Notes under the pieces: model-generated | What the model was told of the DNA's origin: nothing | The model's input: only the letters and a program-made list of their open reading frames with translations | Databases searched by the model: none | In this document: positions 44,612 through 53,295 of the stretch, in pieces | How positions within the stretch are numbered: the first letter of the stretch is position 1 | Layout: the number at the start of each line of letters is the position of its first letter | Assembly: GCA_020638695.1 (NCBI GenBank) | Contig: JACKIB010000005.1 | Span: 230,815-294,814, forward strand | Direction of reading: 5' to 3' | Length of the DNA: 64,000 bases | Source of the DNA: Planctomycetota bacterium | GTDB lineage: Bacteria > Planctomycetota > UBA1135 > UBA2386 | Program-made: the position numbers and the translations under genes

Positions 44612-47600
44612 TCAATCCGTGCGCACCCGGGCCGGAGCGACCTCGACCCCATCTTCAGGGACATAATACTCGTATGCCCTTGAAGGCCCGGTCCGCACAT
44701 TCAGGCGGAAGCGCGGTGTGAACCCGAACTCGTACCGCAGCGAATCCCCGGCGCGCACCCGATCGACGTAGAGCACCAGCCTGCCCTCGTCCCGCTCGAC
44801 GCGCGCCGGCTTCGGCCCCTGCAGGCTGCGCTCGTCCACGGTGCAACCGGGCGGCAGGCCGATTTCGGCCACCACGTTGACCGCGTTGTGCGCCGCCTCG
44901 TTGCGCAGCGTGAACGTGCACCGCGCGGGCTTGCCGACCGCGACCGGCGCCGCGGGCCAGACCACGCGCAGGTCGAGGCGGCGGTTCGCGTTCGCCAGCG
45001 CGGCAGGCGCCGTCCAAGAACTCCAGTCCGTCAGCGTCAGACAGGCACGCGGCGTGCGCTTGCCGTCGACCCGCACCGCCACGGTGTGCGGTCCAGGCGG
45101 CAGTGCCGCCGCGAGAAGTACGCGCAGTGAATCGCTCGACCCGGCGGTCAACTTGCGGCGCGCCACCGACTTGCCATCGAGCACCACCTCCACGTTGGAG
45201 TTCGCGTGGATCGGGTCACGCGCCTCGGCGCGAGCGAACGCCGACAGCGCGAGGACGGTCGAGAACGTGCTGCCGAACCGTCCGTCGGGTGAGCGTTGCG
45301 CGGCGAGCCAATCGAGTTCGGACTTGGCGTCGAGCCCGGCAGCCAACAACGCGTTCGCCGCCAGCGCGGTGGTCTCGATGCGGGCCCCGCTGCCCCGGGC
45401 GCCGAGCCAGGTCTCGCCGAGCGGTGCACACGATCTGCCGTCGGCATCGCGTCGAGCACCTGCCTGGACGCGGTCCATCAGCCACCTTCCGAGCGGCGCG
45501 GTGGCGGTGCCGTGCAGCAGCGCGAGCGCGGCGAGCGAACGGCCGTAGTCGTCCTGCACTTCGCGTGCGCGCTCGACCAACCACGCCGTCGCCCGTGGGG
45601 AAGGCGTTCCGGTGGCGGCGAGCGCCCACGCCACGTACGCGGTGGTGCGGAACGCATCGGACTTGGCGTTCCGCAGCGTGCCGAACGCCGACGGCTCGAA
45701 CGATCCGTCGGCACGCTGCCGTGCCAGCAGGAAGTTCCGGATCCGCGGGATCAGGCTCGGGTCGATGGGGTGGACTCGCGCGATGTCGTGGAACTCGAGA
45801 AGCCCGTACGCGGTCAGCATCGTGTTCGCCGGGGCGCGGCCGAACAACTCGAAGCCGCCGGAGCGATCGCCGACTTCGAATTGGAGCAAGCGCCGGTAGC
45901 CGTGCGCGACGCGTTCCCGCGCCTGCGCGGCGAGCGCTGCCGCACCGTCCTCACCGCGGGCTTCGCGCCGCCCGAGGATGTCGAGTGCGAGCACCATCGG
46001 GTAGAGGGTCGACGAGGTCTGCTCGAAGCAGCCGTGGGGTTCGCGCACCAGACCCGCGAAGCCCGACAGCACCGTCGCGAGGGCATCGGGCAGGATCGTC
46101 AGCTCGAGCGACGCCGGCGCCACGCCGTCGCGCGGCACGTTCCACTCGGTCCGCCACGGGGCGGTCGCGGTCACCGTCGCCTGGCGCGTCGTGTGGCGAG
46201 CGCGGCCATACGGCCGCACCACGACCTGCCGCTCGACGGCATCTGCCGTGGTGCCCGTACTCCCCGTGACGCGCACCACCGCGGTGCCCGGATGCGTCGC
46301 ACGCAGGCCGAAGCGGTGCGCTGCGGCGCTCGTCGGCCCGACCTCGAGGATCCGGGCCGCTGGGCCGACCACGGCGAGGGCGGCGCCCCGTACCACCACT
46401 TCGAGTTCCGCGCGCACCGCCGCGTTGGCGCCGTTGCGCACCAATGCCGGGACTTCGATACGGTCGCCAGCGGTCAGCTGCGGCGTGATCCACGGCTCGA
46501 CCTGGAACGGTTGGGTGACGAGCAGCGACGTCTCGCCGACTCCGGTGTGCCCGCCGAGCGTCGACGCGACGGCGCGCAGCTGCCACGTCGTGGTCGAGTC
46601 GGCGAGCGGGATCTCGAGCAACGCCTCGCCGGTCGGTCCGATCACCCGCTCGGGGACGAAGGTGAGCGTGGGCGGGAAGTCCTTGCGCAGCCGCGGGGGC
46701 GCGCTCGCACGGTTCCGCCGTGTGGTGCGGCGACCGCCGGTTCGGCCGCCAGAGCCGCTGCCGAGCCCGACGGTGACGTTCCACTGGTTGGAGTCGAAGG
46801 CCGACTCGACGACCTCCTCTTCGTCGACTTCTTCCGCGACGAGGACTTCTGCCTCGTCGCGACCGAGCGCCTTGCGCGCGGCCCGCTCACGGCGCACGAA
46901 GCGAAGGAACTTCTTGGTCCGCTCCGGAAGGCCCTCGAGCACCGGCTTGCCCATCCAGTCGCCCCACTCGTCGTCCGGGGTGTCGACCACGCCGTCGGGA
47001 CCGGCGCACCGCCAGGCCCGATTCCGCGACCAAACCTCGAGTGGCCGGCCCCACGGGCCCATGAGGTCGGACACCTGCAGCCGCTGGCGTTCCAGCAGCC
47101 AGCGCACGGTGTGGTGGAGTGATTGGGTGAGCGGGAACTCGCGCAGGGGCACCGCGGAGAGTGCGCGAATGACCGCCTGCCGCAGCGCGACGATGCGGGC
47201 CGCGGCGAGTCCTCGGGCGCGCTGTGTGGCCCAGCGACGGCGGTTCGCCAGCCAGTCGAACCGGAGCGAGAACTCCTGGGCCGCTCCGGCCAGAGTGGGA
47301 GCCACCCCGAACACGGCGAGCGCGTCGCCGGCGGTCGCGGCGAGGCCACTGTGCAGCAGTTCGAGGTGGTGCGGTCGTGCGCGCTCCGGGGTGAGGTCGA
47401 ACACAGGTTCGCTGGACCGTTCCCAAGGAGATTGCGCGAGCAGCCCGCGGTCGACGGCCCAGTAGCCCAGTACCCCAGCGGTGGGAGCCCCGGCGGCATC
47501 CCGGACCGACACCGCCACCCGCGCGATCTCCCCGGGCCGGTAGCTCTGGCGCTCGGGGCGTGCCGTCACCTTCAACTCCCGATCGCGCAGCACGAGCACG

Positions 47601-50068
47601 TTCTGCGCCGTGCCGGAGATCCTCTCGATGCCGTCCAGACGGTAGGCCCGCAACGTCAGGAAGCCGGCGAGCGTCTCGTCCACCGCCAGCGACAGCCGCG
47701 CGCTGCCGCTGGCCGCGATCCGGCCGGACAGCATGCGGAGTGGCATTCCATCGCGGTACACGTCGAGCAGAACGGGACCCTCGGTGCCCAGCACGTCGAT
47801 GCCGAGGGTTCGGCCGGCGCGGGTCACGAGTGCGTCGGGGACGACGACCGGCGCGCCGTTGCCGACCACCCGGCAGGTGATGTCGAGGGAGGCGTTCGAC
47901 ACCCCGGAGCCTCCCGTGACCGTGGCGTCGACCCGCGTCTGCGCCGAGGTCGGCGTGAAGGGGAACGTCGCCGTGCCGCGTCCGTCGAGGTCGAGCGAGC
48001 ACTCGCGGGCGACCCCGGTCGCACGCAGGGTGATCTTCCCCGATGCGGGTCGACCGTCCCGCGTGCGTCGTGCCGTGACGCCGACCCGAAGCGGGCGACC
48101 GAGGATCGGCACGTCGAGCAGCGCGAGGGAAACCCGGTGCTCCGCGGTGAGGCAGCGACACGGCAACTCGAGAGTCTCGCTGCATCCGTCCTGGTCGGTG
48201 ACCACGAACCGCACCGAGCGCTCGGCATCGTCTGCGGCCAAAGTGCACACGGTGCGGAATCGACCGGCTTCGTCCGTCGAGCCGCTTTGCCCTTCGGTGC
48301 GCTGTCCGCCTCCCGTGACCCGTACGCGCGCACCCTTCACCGGTGCACCGTCGACGTAGCGTACCTGCAGGGCGACGGGAACGCGCTCCCCTGGGCGGCC
48401 GACCAGCTGGTCCGGCGAACACCCGAGCAGAAACCGCGGCAGCTCGAATGCCTGAACGCGGAAGCGCGCGGTGGTCGCCGCGTGGGACGCCTTCGCGGTG
48501 ATCGTGTAGTTTCCCGCCGCTGCCCGCTCCAGGGCGAATGCCGTGGCGGCGATTCCGTGCTCCGAGCTGGTCAGCGTGCGCCGCGCGACCACCGCTCGCT
48601 TGGGGTCGCGCAACTCGACGGCGACCGCGTCGCCGCGGGTCGGCCGGCCGGACGGATAGTGGCGCAGCAGCAGTCGAACGTGCACCGTGTCGGTGGGGCG
48701 GTAGAGCGTGCGGTCGCTCACGGCGTGCATTCGGTCGTGCCGCTGCAACTGGATGGGCACGGACGCCAACCCCACCCGGAGCGTTGCGGGTCCGGCCGCG
48801 ATCTCGTTCCCGAGGTGGAGCCGCGCGTCGAGGGTCCCCAGTGCGTCGGTGCGTGCGGCGGTGGATGCGAGGTCCGTGCCGCCGCGCTCGATCGCCACGC
48901 GGAGCTCCCGACCGGGGATCGCCGTCTTGCGCTTCGTGTCGGTCACCAGCACGCGCACCGACCACGCGCTGCCTACGTACGCCCGCGTGGACCCGAGCAG
49001 CGTGACATTGGTCGCACCGACCAACTCCTCGACGGTCGGCGCGCGCCGAATCTCCACGCCGCGCGAGTACCACAGCAGCTGCAGCCGCGTACCGATCGGG
49101 TCGACGTCTGCTTCGCGGCATGGCCCGCGGACCGTCGCGAGGCCGGTCTCGCTGCGCACGTTGCGCCGCCACAACACCTTGCCCTCGAGATCGACGAGCG
49201 CGGCGTGGACTGTGGCGCGCTTCGCGCCCGGATGCCGCGGTGTGGTGAGATGGACTACCAGGTCGTCGGCGTCGCGCCGAGCGCTCCGGACGGCGAACGG
49301 CTCGCCGTCGAGCAGCCGCAACTTGGCGGACGACCGGATCAGGAAGCGGAACAGCGCCTCGCGGATGGCCGCGTGTGCGCGCGCCTCGCGGGCACGCTCA
49401 GCCGAGGTGTCACCGTGCGTGAGGAAGAGGTCCCGTCGTGCAGTCGCAAAGCCGACCACGCGACCGTCGAGGACCAACACCTCGAGGTCGCTGGCGACGT
49501 CCGCAGACATGCCGAGGCTGCTCGCAGGTCGCACCGCGGCGGACCCGAACACGGCGCGGAGGAGCTTCGGGCTGCTGCGTTCGAGCAGGATGATCCCGCC
49601 GCCGCGCAGGTAGGCGTGCAGGAGTCGGAACTCGTACGCGTTCCGCGGGCCGCCGGGACAAACCACCAGCGGCAACTCCGCGCAATCGTCCGCCAACACT
49701 TCCGTGGCGCGGCAGATCACCCGACCGATCGGGGTCGGGTCTACGAGCCGGCGTTCGACCCACTCCTCGATGATGCTCTCGACCTCCTGCGGCTCCGGTC
49801 CGACGGCTGCGACTTGGCCCCGGGCCAAGAACTGCTTCAGTCGCTCGGGGGCGACCAACTCGGCGAGCGGCCGGCCGGTGCCGCTCTTGGCGAGGACCCC
49901 GATCAGGAGCTCGCCGTCGGCCGGCCGTGCTCGGTCGCCGACCAGGAAGCTCTTGGTGATCGGCGGCCACTGCGCGGGGATCGTCGGTGGGGACACCGGA
50001 GCGGCGACGACCGTGCATGTGGCGAACAGGACGGTGGCGTGCACCGCACGGCGGAACGGCGAGAGCAT
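44612..50068 (-). CDS. Large alpha-2-macroglobulin family protein
   Basis: An 1818 aa secreted protein with a signal peptide ending near VVAAP; no lipobox cysteine. Residues about 35-260 form an N-terminal domain with LLHAYLRGGGIILLE, reminiscent of DUF4159/amidotransferase-like folds. MG-type beta-sandwich domains follow, then an acidic plus Arg-rich linker (about 1060-1120). The A2M domain comes next (FVPERVIGPTGEALLEIPLADSTTTW), and the thioester motif GCFEQ has C1347 and Q1350 with the helical TED toroid after it. Bacterial A2Ms trap proteases in the periplasm, usually with PBP1c; no PBP1c is nearby. Confidence 0.92.
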   Translation of the reverse strand: MLSPFRRAVHATVLFATCTVVAAPVSPPTIPAQWPPITKSFLVGDRARPADGELLIGVLAKSGTGRPLAELVAPERLKQFLARGQVAAVGPEPQEVESIIEEWVERRLVDPTPIGRVICRATEVLADDCAELPLVVCPGGPRNAYEFRLLHAYLRGGGIILLERSSPKLLRAVFGSAAVRPASSLGMSADVASDLEVLVLDGRVVGFATARRDLFLTHGDTSAERAREARAHAAIREALFRFLIRSSAKLRLLDGEPFAVRSARRDADDLVVHLTTPRHPGAKRATVHAALVDLEGKVLWRRNVRSETGLATVRGPCREADVDPIGTRLQLLWYSRGVEIRRAPTVEELVGATNVTLLGSTRAYVGSAWSVRVLVTDTKRKTAIPGRELRVAIERGGTDLASTAARTDALGTLDARLHLGNEIAAGPATLRVGLASVPIQLQRHDRMHAVSDRTLYRPTDTVHVRLLLRHYPSGRPTRGDAVAVELRDPKRAVVARRTLTSSEHGIAATAFALERAAAGNYTITAKASHAATTARFRVQAFELPRFLLGCSPDQLVGRPGERVPVALQVRYVDGAPVKGARVRVTGGGQRTEGQSGSTDEAGRFRTVCTLAADDAERSVRFVVTDQDGCSETLELPCRCLTAEHRVSLALLDVPILGRPLRVGVTARRTRDGRPASGKITLRATGVARECSLDLDGRGTATFPFTPTSAQTRVDATVTGGSGVSNASLDITCRVVGNGAPVVVPDALVTRAGRTLGIDVLGTEGPVLLDVYRDGMPLRMLSGRIAASGSARLSLAVDETLAGFLTLRAYRLDGIERISGTAQNVLVLRDRELKVTARPERQSYRPGEIARVAVSVRDAAGAPTAGVLGYWAVDRGLLAQSPWERSSEPVFDLTPERARPHHLELLHSGLAATAGDALAVFGVAPTLAGAAQEFSLRFDWLANRRRWATQRARGLAAARIVALRQAVIRALSAVPLREFPLTQSLHHTVRWLLERQRLQVSDLMGPWGRPLEVWSRNRAWRCAGPDGVVDTPDDEWGDWMGKPVLEGLPERTKKFLRFVRRERAARKALGRDEAEVLVAEEVDEEEVVESAFDSNQWNVTVGLGSGSGGRTGGRRTTRRNRASAPPRLRKDFPPTLTFVPERVIGPTGEALLEIPLADSTTTWQLRAVASTLGGHTGVGETSLLVTQPFQVEPWITPQLTAGDRIEVPALVRNGANAAVRAELEVVVRGAALAVVGPAARILEVGPTSAAAHRFGLRATHPGTAVVRVTGSTGTTADAVERQVVVRPYGRARHTTRQATVTATAPWRTEWNVPRDGVAPASLELTILPDALATVLSGFAGLVREPHGCFEQTSSTLYPMVLALDILGRREARGEDGAAALAAQARERVAHGYRRLLQFEVGDRSGGFELFGRAPANTMLTAYGLLEFHDIARVHPIDPSLIPRIRNFLLARQRADGSFEPSAFGTLRNAKSDAFRTTAYVAWALAATGTPSPRATAWLVERAREVQDDYGRSLAALALLHGTATAPLGRWLMDRVQAGARRDADGRSCAPLGETWLGARGSGARIETTALAANALLAAGLDAKSELDWLAAQRSPDGRFGSTFSTVLALSAFARAEARDPIHANSNVEVVLDGKSVARRKLTAGSSDSLRVLLAAALPPGPHTVAVRVDGKRTPRACLTLTDWSSWTAPAALANANRRLDLRVVWPAAPVAVGKPARCTFTLRNEAAHNAVNVVAEIGLPPGCTVDERSLQGPKPARVERDEGRLVLYVDRVRAGDSLRYEFGFTPRFRLNVRTGPSRAYEYYVPEDGVEVAPARVRTD

Positions 50069-50099
50069 GCCCCGCGGAACGGGCGGGGCACCCCGGGGT

Positions 50100-50336
50100 T
50101 CACCGTGGCTGTGCCGCGGGGGCGCATTGCGCCGGAGGGAGGCCGAGCTTGCGCAGAATCGCCATCATCGGGCACCAGTTCGTGCCCGCGGACTGCAGGA
50201 GGTTTGCGCCGACGAATGCGGTGAACCACAGCCAGCTCGGGGTCGCGAGGTCCACTTGGCCCAGGCCCCAGGACAGCCCGAGCGAGAGGAGAATGAAGAA
50301 GCCGGCGATGCCGCGGAGGGTGCGTTCGATGGTCAT
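50100..50336 (-). CDS. DUF2892 (YgaP-like) small membrane protein
   Basis: Start ATG at 50336 gives 78 aa; the longer frame is rejected because its first 68 residues have shadow composition. Two membrane helices (about residues 8-25 and 32-52) and the GTNWCPMMAILRKLG tail with its single cysteine fit the YgaP-like transmembrane domain family DUF2892. It lies 31 bp before the alpha-2-macroglobulin gene on the same strand. The function is unknown; in other bacteria the domain is often fused to rhodanese. Confidence 0.85.
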   Translation of the reverse strand: MTIERTLRGIAGFFILLSLGLSWGLGQVDLATPSWLWFTAFVGANLLQSAGTNWCPMMAILRKLGLPPAQCAPAAQPR

Positions 50337-50420
50337 GGTTTGTGTGGATCGGGACGTCGGAGCAGAGTCCGCGTCCGACCCGCGGGTTCCCGCGGCGTAG
50401 TGGCGCGTGCATGTCGGTGG

Positions 50421-50426
50421 TAGCCT
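50421..50426 (+). promoter_or_regulatory. Candidate -10 box (TAGCCT), leaderless spacing
   Basis: TAGCCT, 7 nt before the GTG chosen as start of the next gene, with no Shine-Dalgarno. It helps choose that GTG over the earlier in-frame GTG at 50407, which would lie upstream of the box. Confidence 0.4.
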
Positions 50427-50433
50427 GCGCAGC

Positions 50434-51045
50434 GTGAGCGGCGCCTGCAGCATCTGCCGGGGACCCGGCGCGGACTTCGATCCGCGGGAACTCCTGCCGA
50501 ATCTGGACGCCCGGGAGCATCGATTGCTCGATCGCGCCATCCACTCCAGGTGCCTTGCCAGTTGGGTCTACCGGCGCCGGTTCATGGCCGAGTTCCACGA
50601 CGCCGCGCGCATGTCCGGACGTCCGGAGCCGACGCTCACCGAAGATGGAACGCTCCACGAGGGGCGCCCTGCGTCGCGACTGCCCTCCGTGCGCGCTTGG
50701 TGGGTCGAGCGACTCGGCCCCGTTCCCTCGCGGGGCGAAGGGGATCTGGCTTGGTTCCTGCACGGTGCTCGCATCGTCGGCGTCGTCCGAGAGCTGGTGT
50801 TCGCGCTCGCTCTTGCTGGACTCGGTATCTGGATCGCGATCGCCGTCTGGCCGCTCGGCGCGCTCATCGGCGGCATGCTCGTTCTGGTCGCGGGCGCATT
50901 CCTGTCCCACACGTGGCGTCGATCCACCCACTTCGCCGCACCGCGGTCTTCGCGGGCGCGCGGTGCCGCGGACGCCAATGCGTCCCCGGGCGCTCGCCAG
51001 CGGGGTTCACAGCTCCTGGAGTTCGATCCCGGGCAGGGAGAGTGA
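50434..51045 (+). CDS. Membrane protein with N-terminal cysteine motif, unknown function
   Basis: A 203 aa protein starting with GTG at 50434. The N-terminus has CSIC and, about 33 residues later, IHSRC, together a plausible treble-clef-like zinc site. A basic helical region follows, then two adjacent membrane helices (about residues 115-132 and 135-152) and a polar tail. I do not recognise the family. It is followed after 6 bp by the flavin reductase gene, so the two may be co-transcribed. Confidence 0.7.
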   Translation: MSGACSICRGPGADFDPRELLPNLDAREHRLLDRAIHSRCLASWVYRRRFMAEFHDAARMSGRPEPTLTEDGTLHEGRPASRLPSVRAWWVERLGPVPSRGEGDLAWFLHGARIVGVVRELVFALALAGLGIWIAIAVWPLGALIGGMLVLVAGAFLSHTWRRSTHFAAPRSSRARGAADANASPGARQRGSQLLEFDPGQGE

Positions 51046-51051
51046 GGCGCG

Positions 51052-51705
51052 ATGGAGCTCGTTCCCGCAGACCTTTCGCCGTCGGAGCGCTACAAGCTGC
51101 TGATCGGTTGCATCGTGCCGCGGCCGATTGCCTTCGTGTCGACCGTCTCCGTCGATGGGCGGCCCAACCTGGCGCCGTTCTCGTTCTTCAACGGCGTGGG
51201 ATCCGATCCCATGACGGTGGTGTTCTGTCCCGCGAATCGACCCGACGGCGGCGAGAAGGACACGCTGCGCAACTGCAAGCCCACAGCGGAGGGCGGCACC
51301 GGAGTGTTCGTCGTGAACGCGGCGGTCGAAGCCTATGCGCGGCAGATGGCGGGAGCGGCGGAGCCGTTGGCGTGTGGCGACAGCGAGTTCGAGTTGGTCG
51401 GCCTCACGCCCGCGCCCTCGGTGTGCGTAAAGGCACCCCGCGTCGCCGAGAGTCCGGTGTGCTTCGAGTGCGAGACCGTGCACATCTACCGTACCAACGC
51501 GGGTGTCGCGGGGGGTGGCAACGCCGTGTTCGGCCGGGTGGTGCACGTCTACGTGCGCGACGACTTGCTCGACGGACGAATGCGGGTCGACCCCGACCTG
51601 CTCGCGGCGATCGGTCGCATGGGTGAGCAGAGCTATGCGCGAACTCGCGATCGCTTCGAGCTCCCGCGCGGCCAACTCGGCCTCGACCCCGGGAAACCGA
51701 CGTAG
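51052..51705 (+). CDS. Flavin reductase family protein
   Basis: A 217 aa FMN-binding split-barrel protein of the flavin-reductase-like family. PRPIAFVSTVSVDGRPNLAPFSFFNGVGSDPM carries the FMN-contact signature. A DTLRNC segment and FVVNAAVEAYARQM further along also fit. Members reduce flavin with NAD(P)H for a partner or act as flavoproteins of unknown substrate. No monooxygenase partner is adjacent. A GAGTGAGG site precedes the ATG. Confidence 0.93.
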   Translation: MELVPADLSPSERYKLLIGCIVPRPIAFVSTVSVDGRPNLAPFSFFNGVGSDPMTVVFCPANRPDGGEKDTLRNCKPTAEGGTGVFVVNAAVEAYARQMAGAAEPLACGDSEFELVGLTPAPSVCVKAPRVAESPVCFECETVHIYRTNAGVAGGGNAVFGRVVHVYVRDDLLDGRMRVDPDLLAAIGRMGEQSYARTRDRFELPRGQLGLDPGKPT

Positions 51706-51774
51706 TCGCTGCGACCGCCCGGGTGCGCTGTAGCATCGTTCGCCCCGGCCCGGCCGATCGAGAAGCTGCTGCGC

Positions 51775-53238
51775 ATGACCCAACCCGCCACGGCCGAGAG
51801 CCGGCCTTCGAACTGGCTCCCGTGGGGGGTCGCGGCGCTGTGCGGGCTGGTGTACCTCGGGCTCGGCCAGGGCGCGCTGTACGGCGATGGCGTGGGGATC
51901 CTGCTGGAGCTGCACGAACACCACGCGCTCGACAGTCGGGCCCACTTCCTCTACGGGCCGATCGTCGTCGGACTCTGGCGCATGATGGAGCCGTGGGGGG
52001 TGTCGCTGTACCGCGTTGCCCTCGCCGCGAGTGCGCTGGGGACCGCGGTCGGTGTCGGCTGCCTGCTACAGGCCTCCCGCGCGTTGTTCGACGGCTGGCG
52101 CCCCGCGGTCTGGTGTGCGGTGTTGGTGGCGACATGTCCGTCGGTGTTGTTCTACGCCACCGTGGTCGAGCATCACGGCGTGTTCTTCGCGTTCGCCGGC
52201 CTGGCCTTGTTGGCGATGGTGCGACTCGCGGTACGGCCGGGAGTCGGCCGCGCAGTGTCGTTCGGCATCAGCACCGCGCTCGCGGCGCTGACCCACGCCA
52301 CCGCGCATCTGCTGCCGTGGGTGGGTGTCGCGTTGTTCCCGCTGTTGGTGCGCGGCGACTCGCCCAAGCTGCCGCTGCGCCGCGTCCTGTTGCTCGCCGC
52401 GGTCGTCGCCTGCACGCATCTCGCCGTCGCGACCGGTACCCTCGGATTGTTGCGCGCCCTCGGGCTCGCCAGCGCATCGGTCGGGTTCGCCGCGGAACGT
52501 CTGGTGCAGCTCGTGGAGCGCGACCTCCCTCGCCTGGTCCACACTCCGGACAAGGTGCTGCGCGAGTGGTTGTGGCCGTTCCTTCCGGTGTCGATCGGTT
52601 GTCTGCTCGCGTTGCGTCGTCGCAGCGAGCGCCGCCTGGCTGTGGTGCTGCAGCTTCTGGTGCTACCGTACGCCATGCTGACGGCGGTGTTGGTGTACGA
52701 CGACGAGTTCGGCGCCTACATCCTGCCGCTCGCATGGCCGGCGGCCGTGCTGACGGTCCGCACCATCCACGGCCGCTGGCTGCCGCTGCTGCTGGTGGCC
52801 GCCGCGCTGGTCGGCGGTGTGCGGCTCTGGCGACATGAGACGATCTCGTGCACCCGCCAGGCGGCCCGCGCGCTGACTGCCGAGCGTGGCGAACGCGATC
52901 TGTTCCTGTTGCCGGTCACCACCGAGGACTTGGAACTGTGCTTCGTCGGGTTGCCCGGAGTGCCGTTCTACTACTTGCCGCAGCTCGTGCGGTATCCGCG
53001 CGAGGCCGTGCAGGCGTTCCTGCCGCAGCTCGATCAGCGGATCGATGCGGAGCTGGCCGCCGGCCGCACCGTGGTGCTTACCGAGAGCGGCCGTCTCGCG
53101 TTGCGCTCTGCCAGTGCGGCGACCGTCAGCGGTGCGCCGCGGCTCGTCGCCGATCACCTCGAGGCGCGTTACCGGACGGATCCCATCACGGCACCGGGCT
53201 TCTCGGGTTGGCGGCTCGTCGCGCGGCGCGGTCCGTGA
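51775..53238 (+). CDS. Polytopic membrane protein, GT-C/DUF2723-like
   Basis: A 487 aa protein with about ten hydrophobic helices from residue 18 to about 350, and a soluble C-terminal part. The first external loop carries GALYGDGVGILLELHEHHALDS, an acidic residue in the position where GT-C glycosyltransferases have their catalytic Asp. It resembles DUF2723-type and related proteins of unknown donor. A TAGCAT box lies 38 nt upstream (51731-51736). It ends convergent with the J-like gene. Confidence 0.75.
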   Translation: MTQPATAESRPSNWLPWGVAALCGLVYLGLGQGALYGDGVGILLELHEHHALDSRAHFLYGPIVVGLWRMMEPWGVSLYRVALAASALGTAVGVGCLLQASRALFDGWRPAVWCAVLVATCPSVLFYATVVEHHGVFFAFAGLALLAMVRLAVRPGVGRAVSFGISTALAALTHATAHLLPWVGVALFPLLVRGDSPKLPLRRVLLLAAVVACTHLAVATGTLGLLRALGLASASVGFAAERLVQLVERDLPRLVHTPDKVLREWLWPFLPVSIGCLLALRRRSERRLAVVLQLLVLPYAMLTAVLVYDDEFGAYILPLAWPAAVLTVRTIHGRWLPLLLVAAALVGGVRLWRHETISCTRQAARALTAERGERDLFLLPVTTEDLELCFVGLPGVPFYYLPQLVRYPREAVQAFLPQLDQRIDAELAAGRTVVLTESGRLALRSASAATVSGAPRLVADHLEARYRTDPITAPGFSGWRLVARRGP

Positions 53239-53295
53239 GCTCGGAATGCTCCGGGCTGCCGCTCCGCGGTGCCGAGGCGCCGAGCGAGCCCGGTC

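Noticed and set aside
47123..50224. A 1033-codon plus-strand open frame
   Set aside because: It lies antisense to the alpha-2-macroglobulin gene; its translation is rich in Arg, Gly, Gln and His with no domain, typical of GC-rich antisense shadow.
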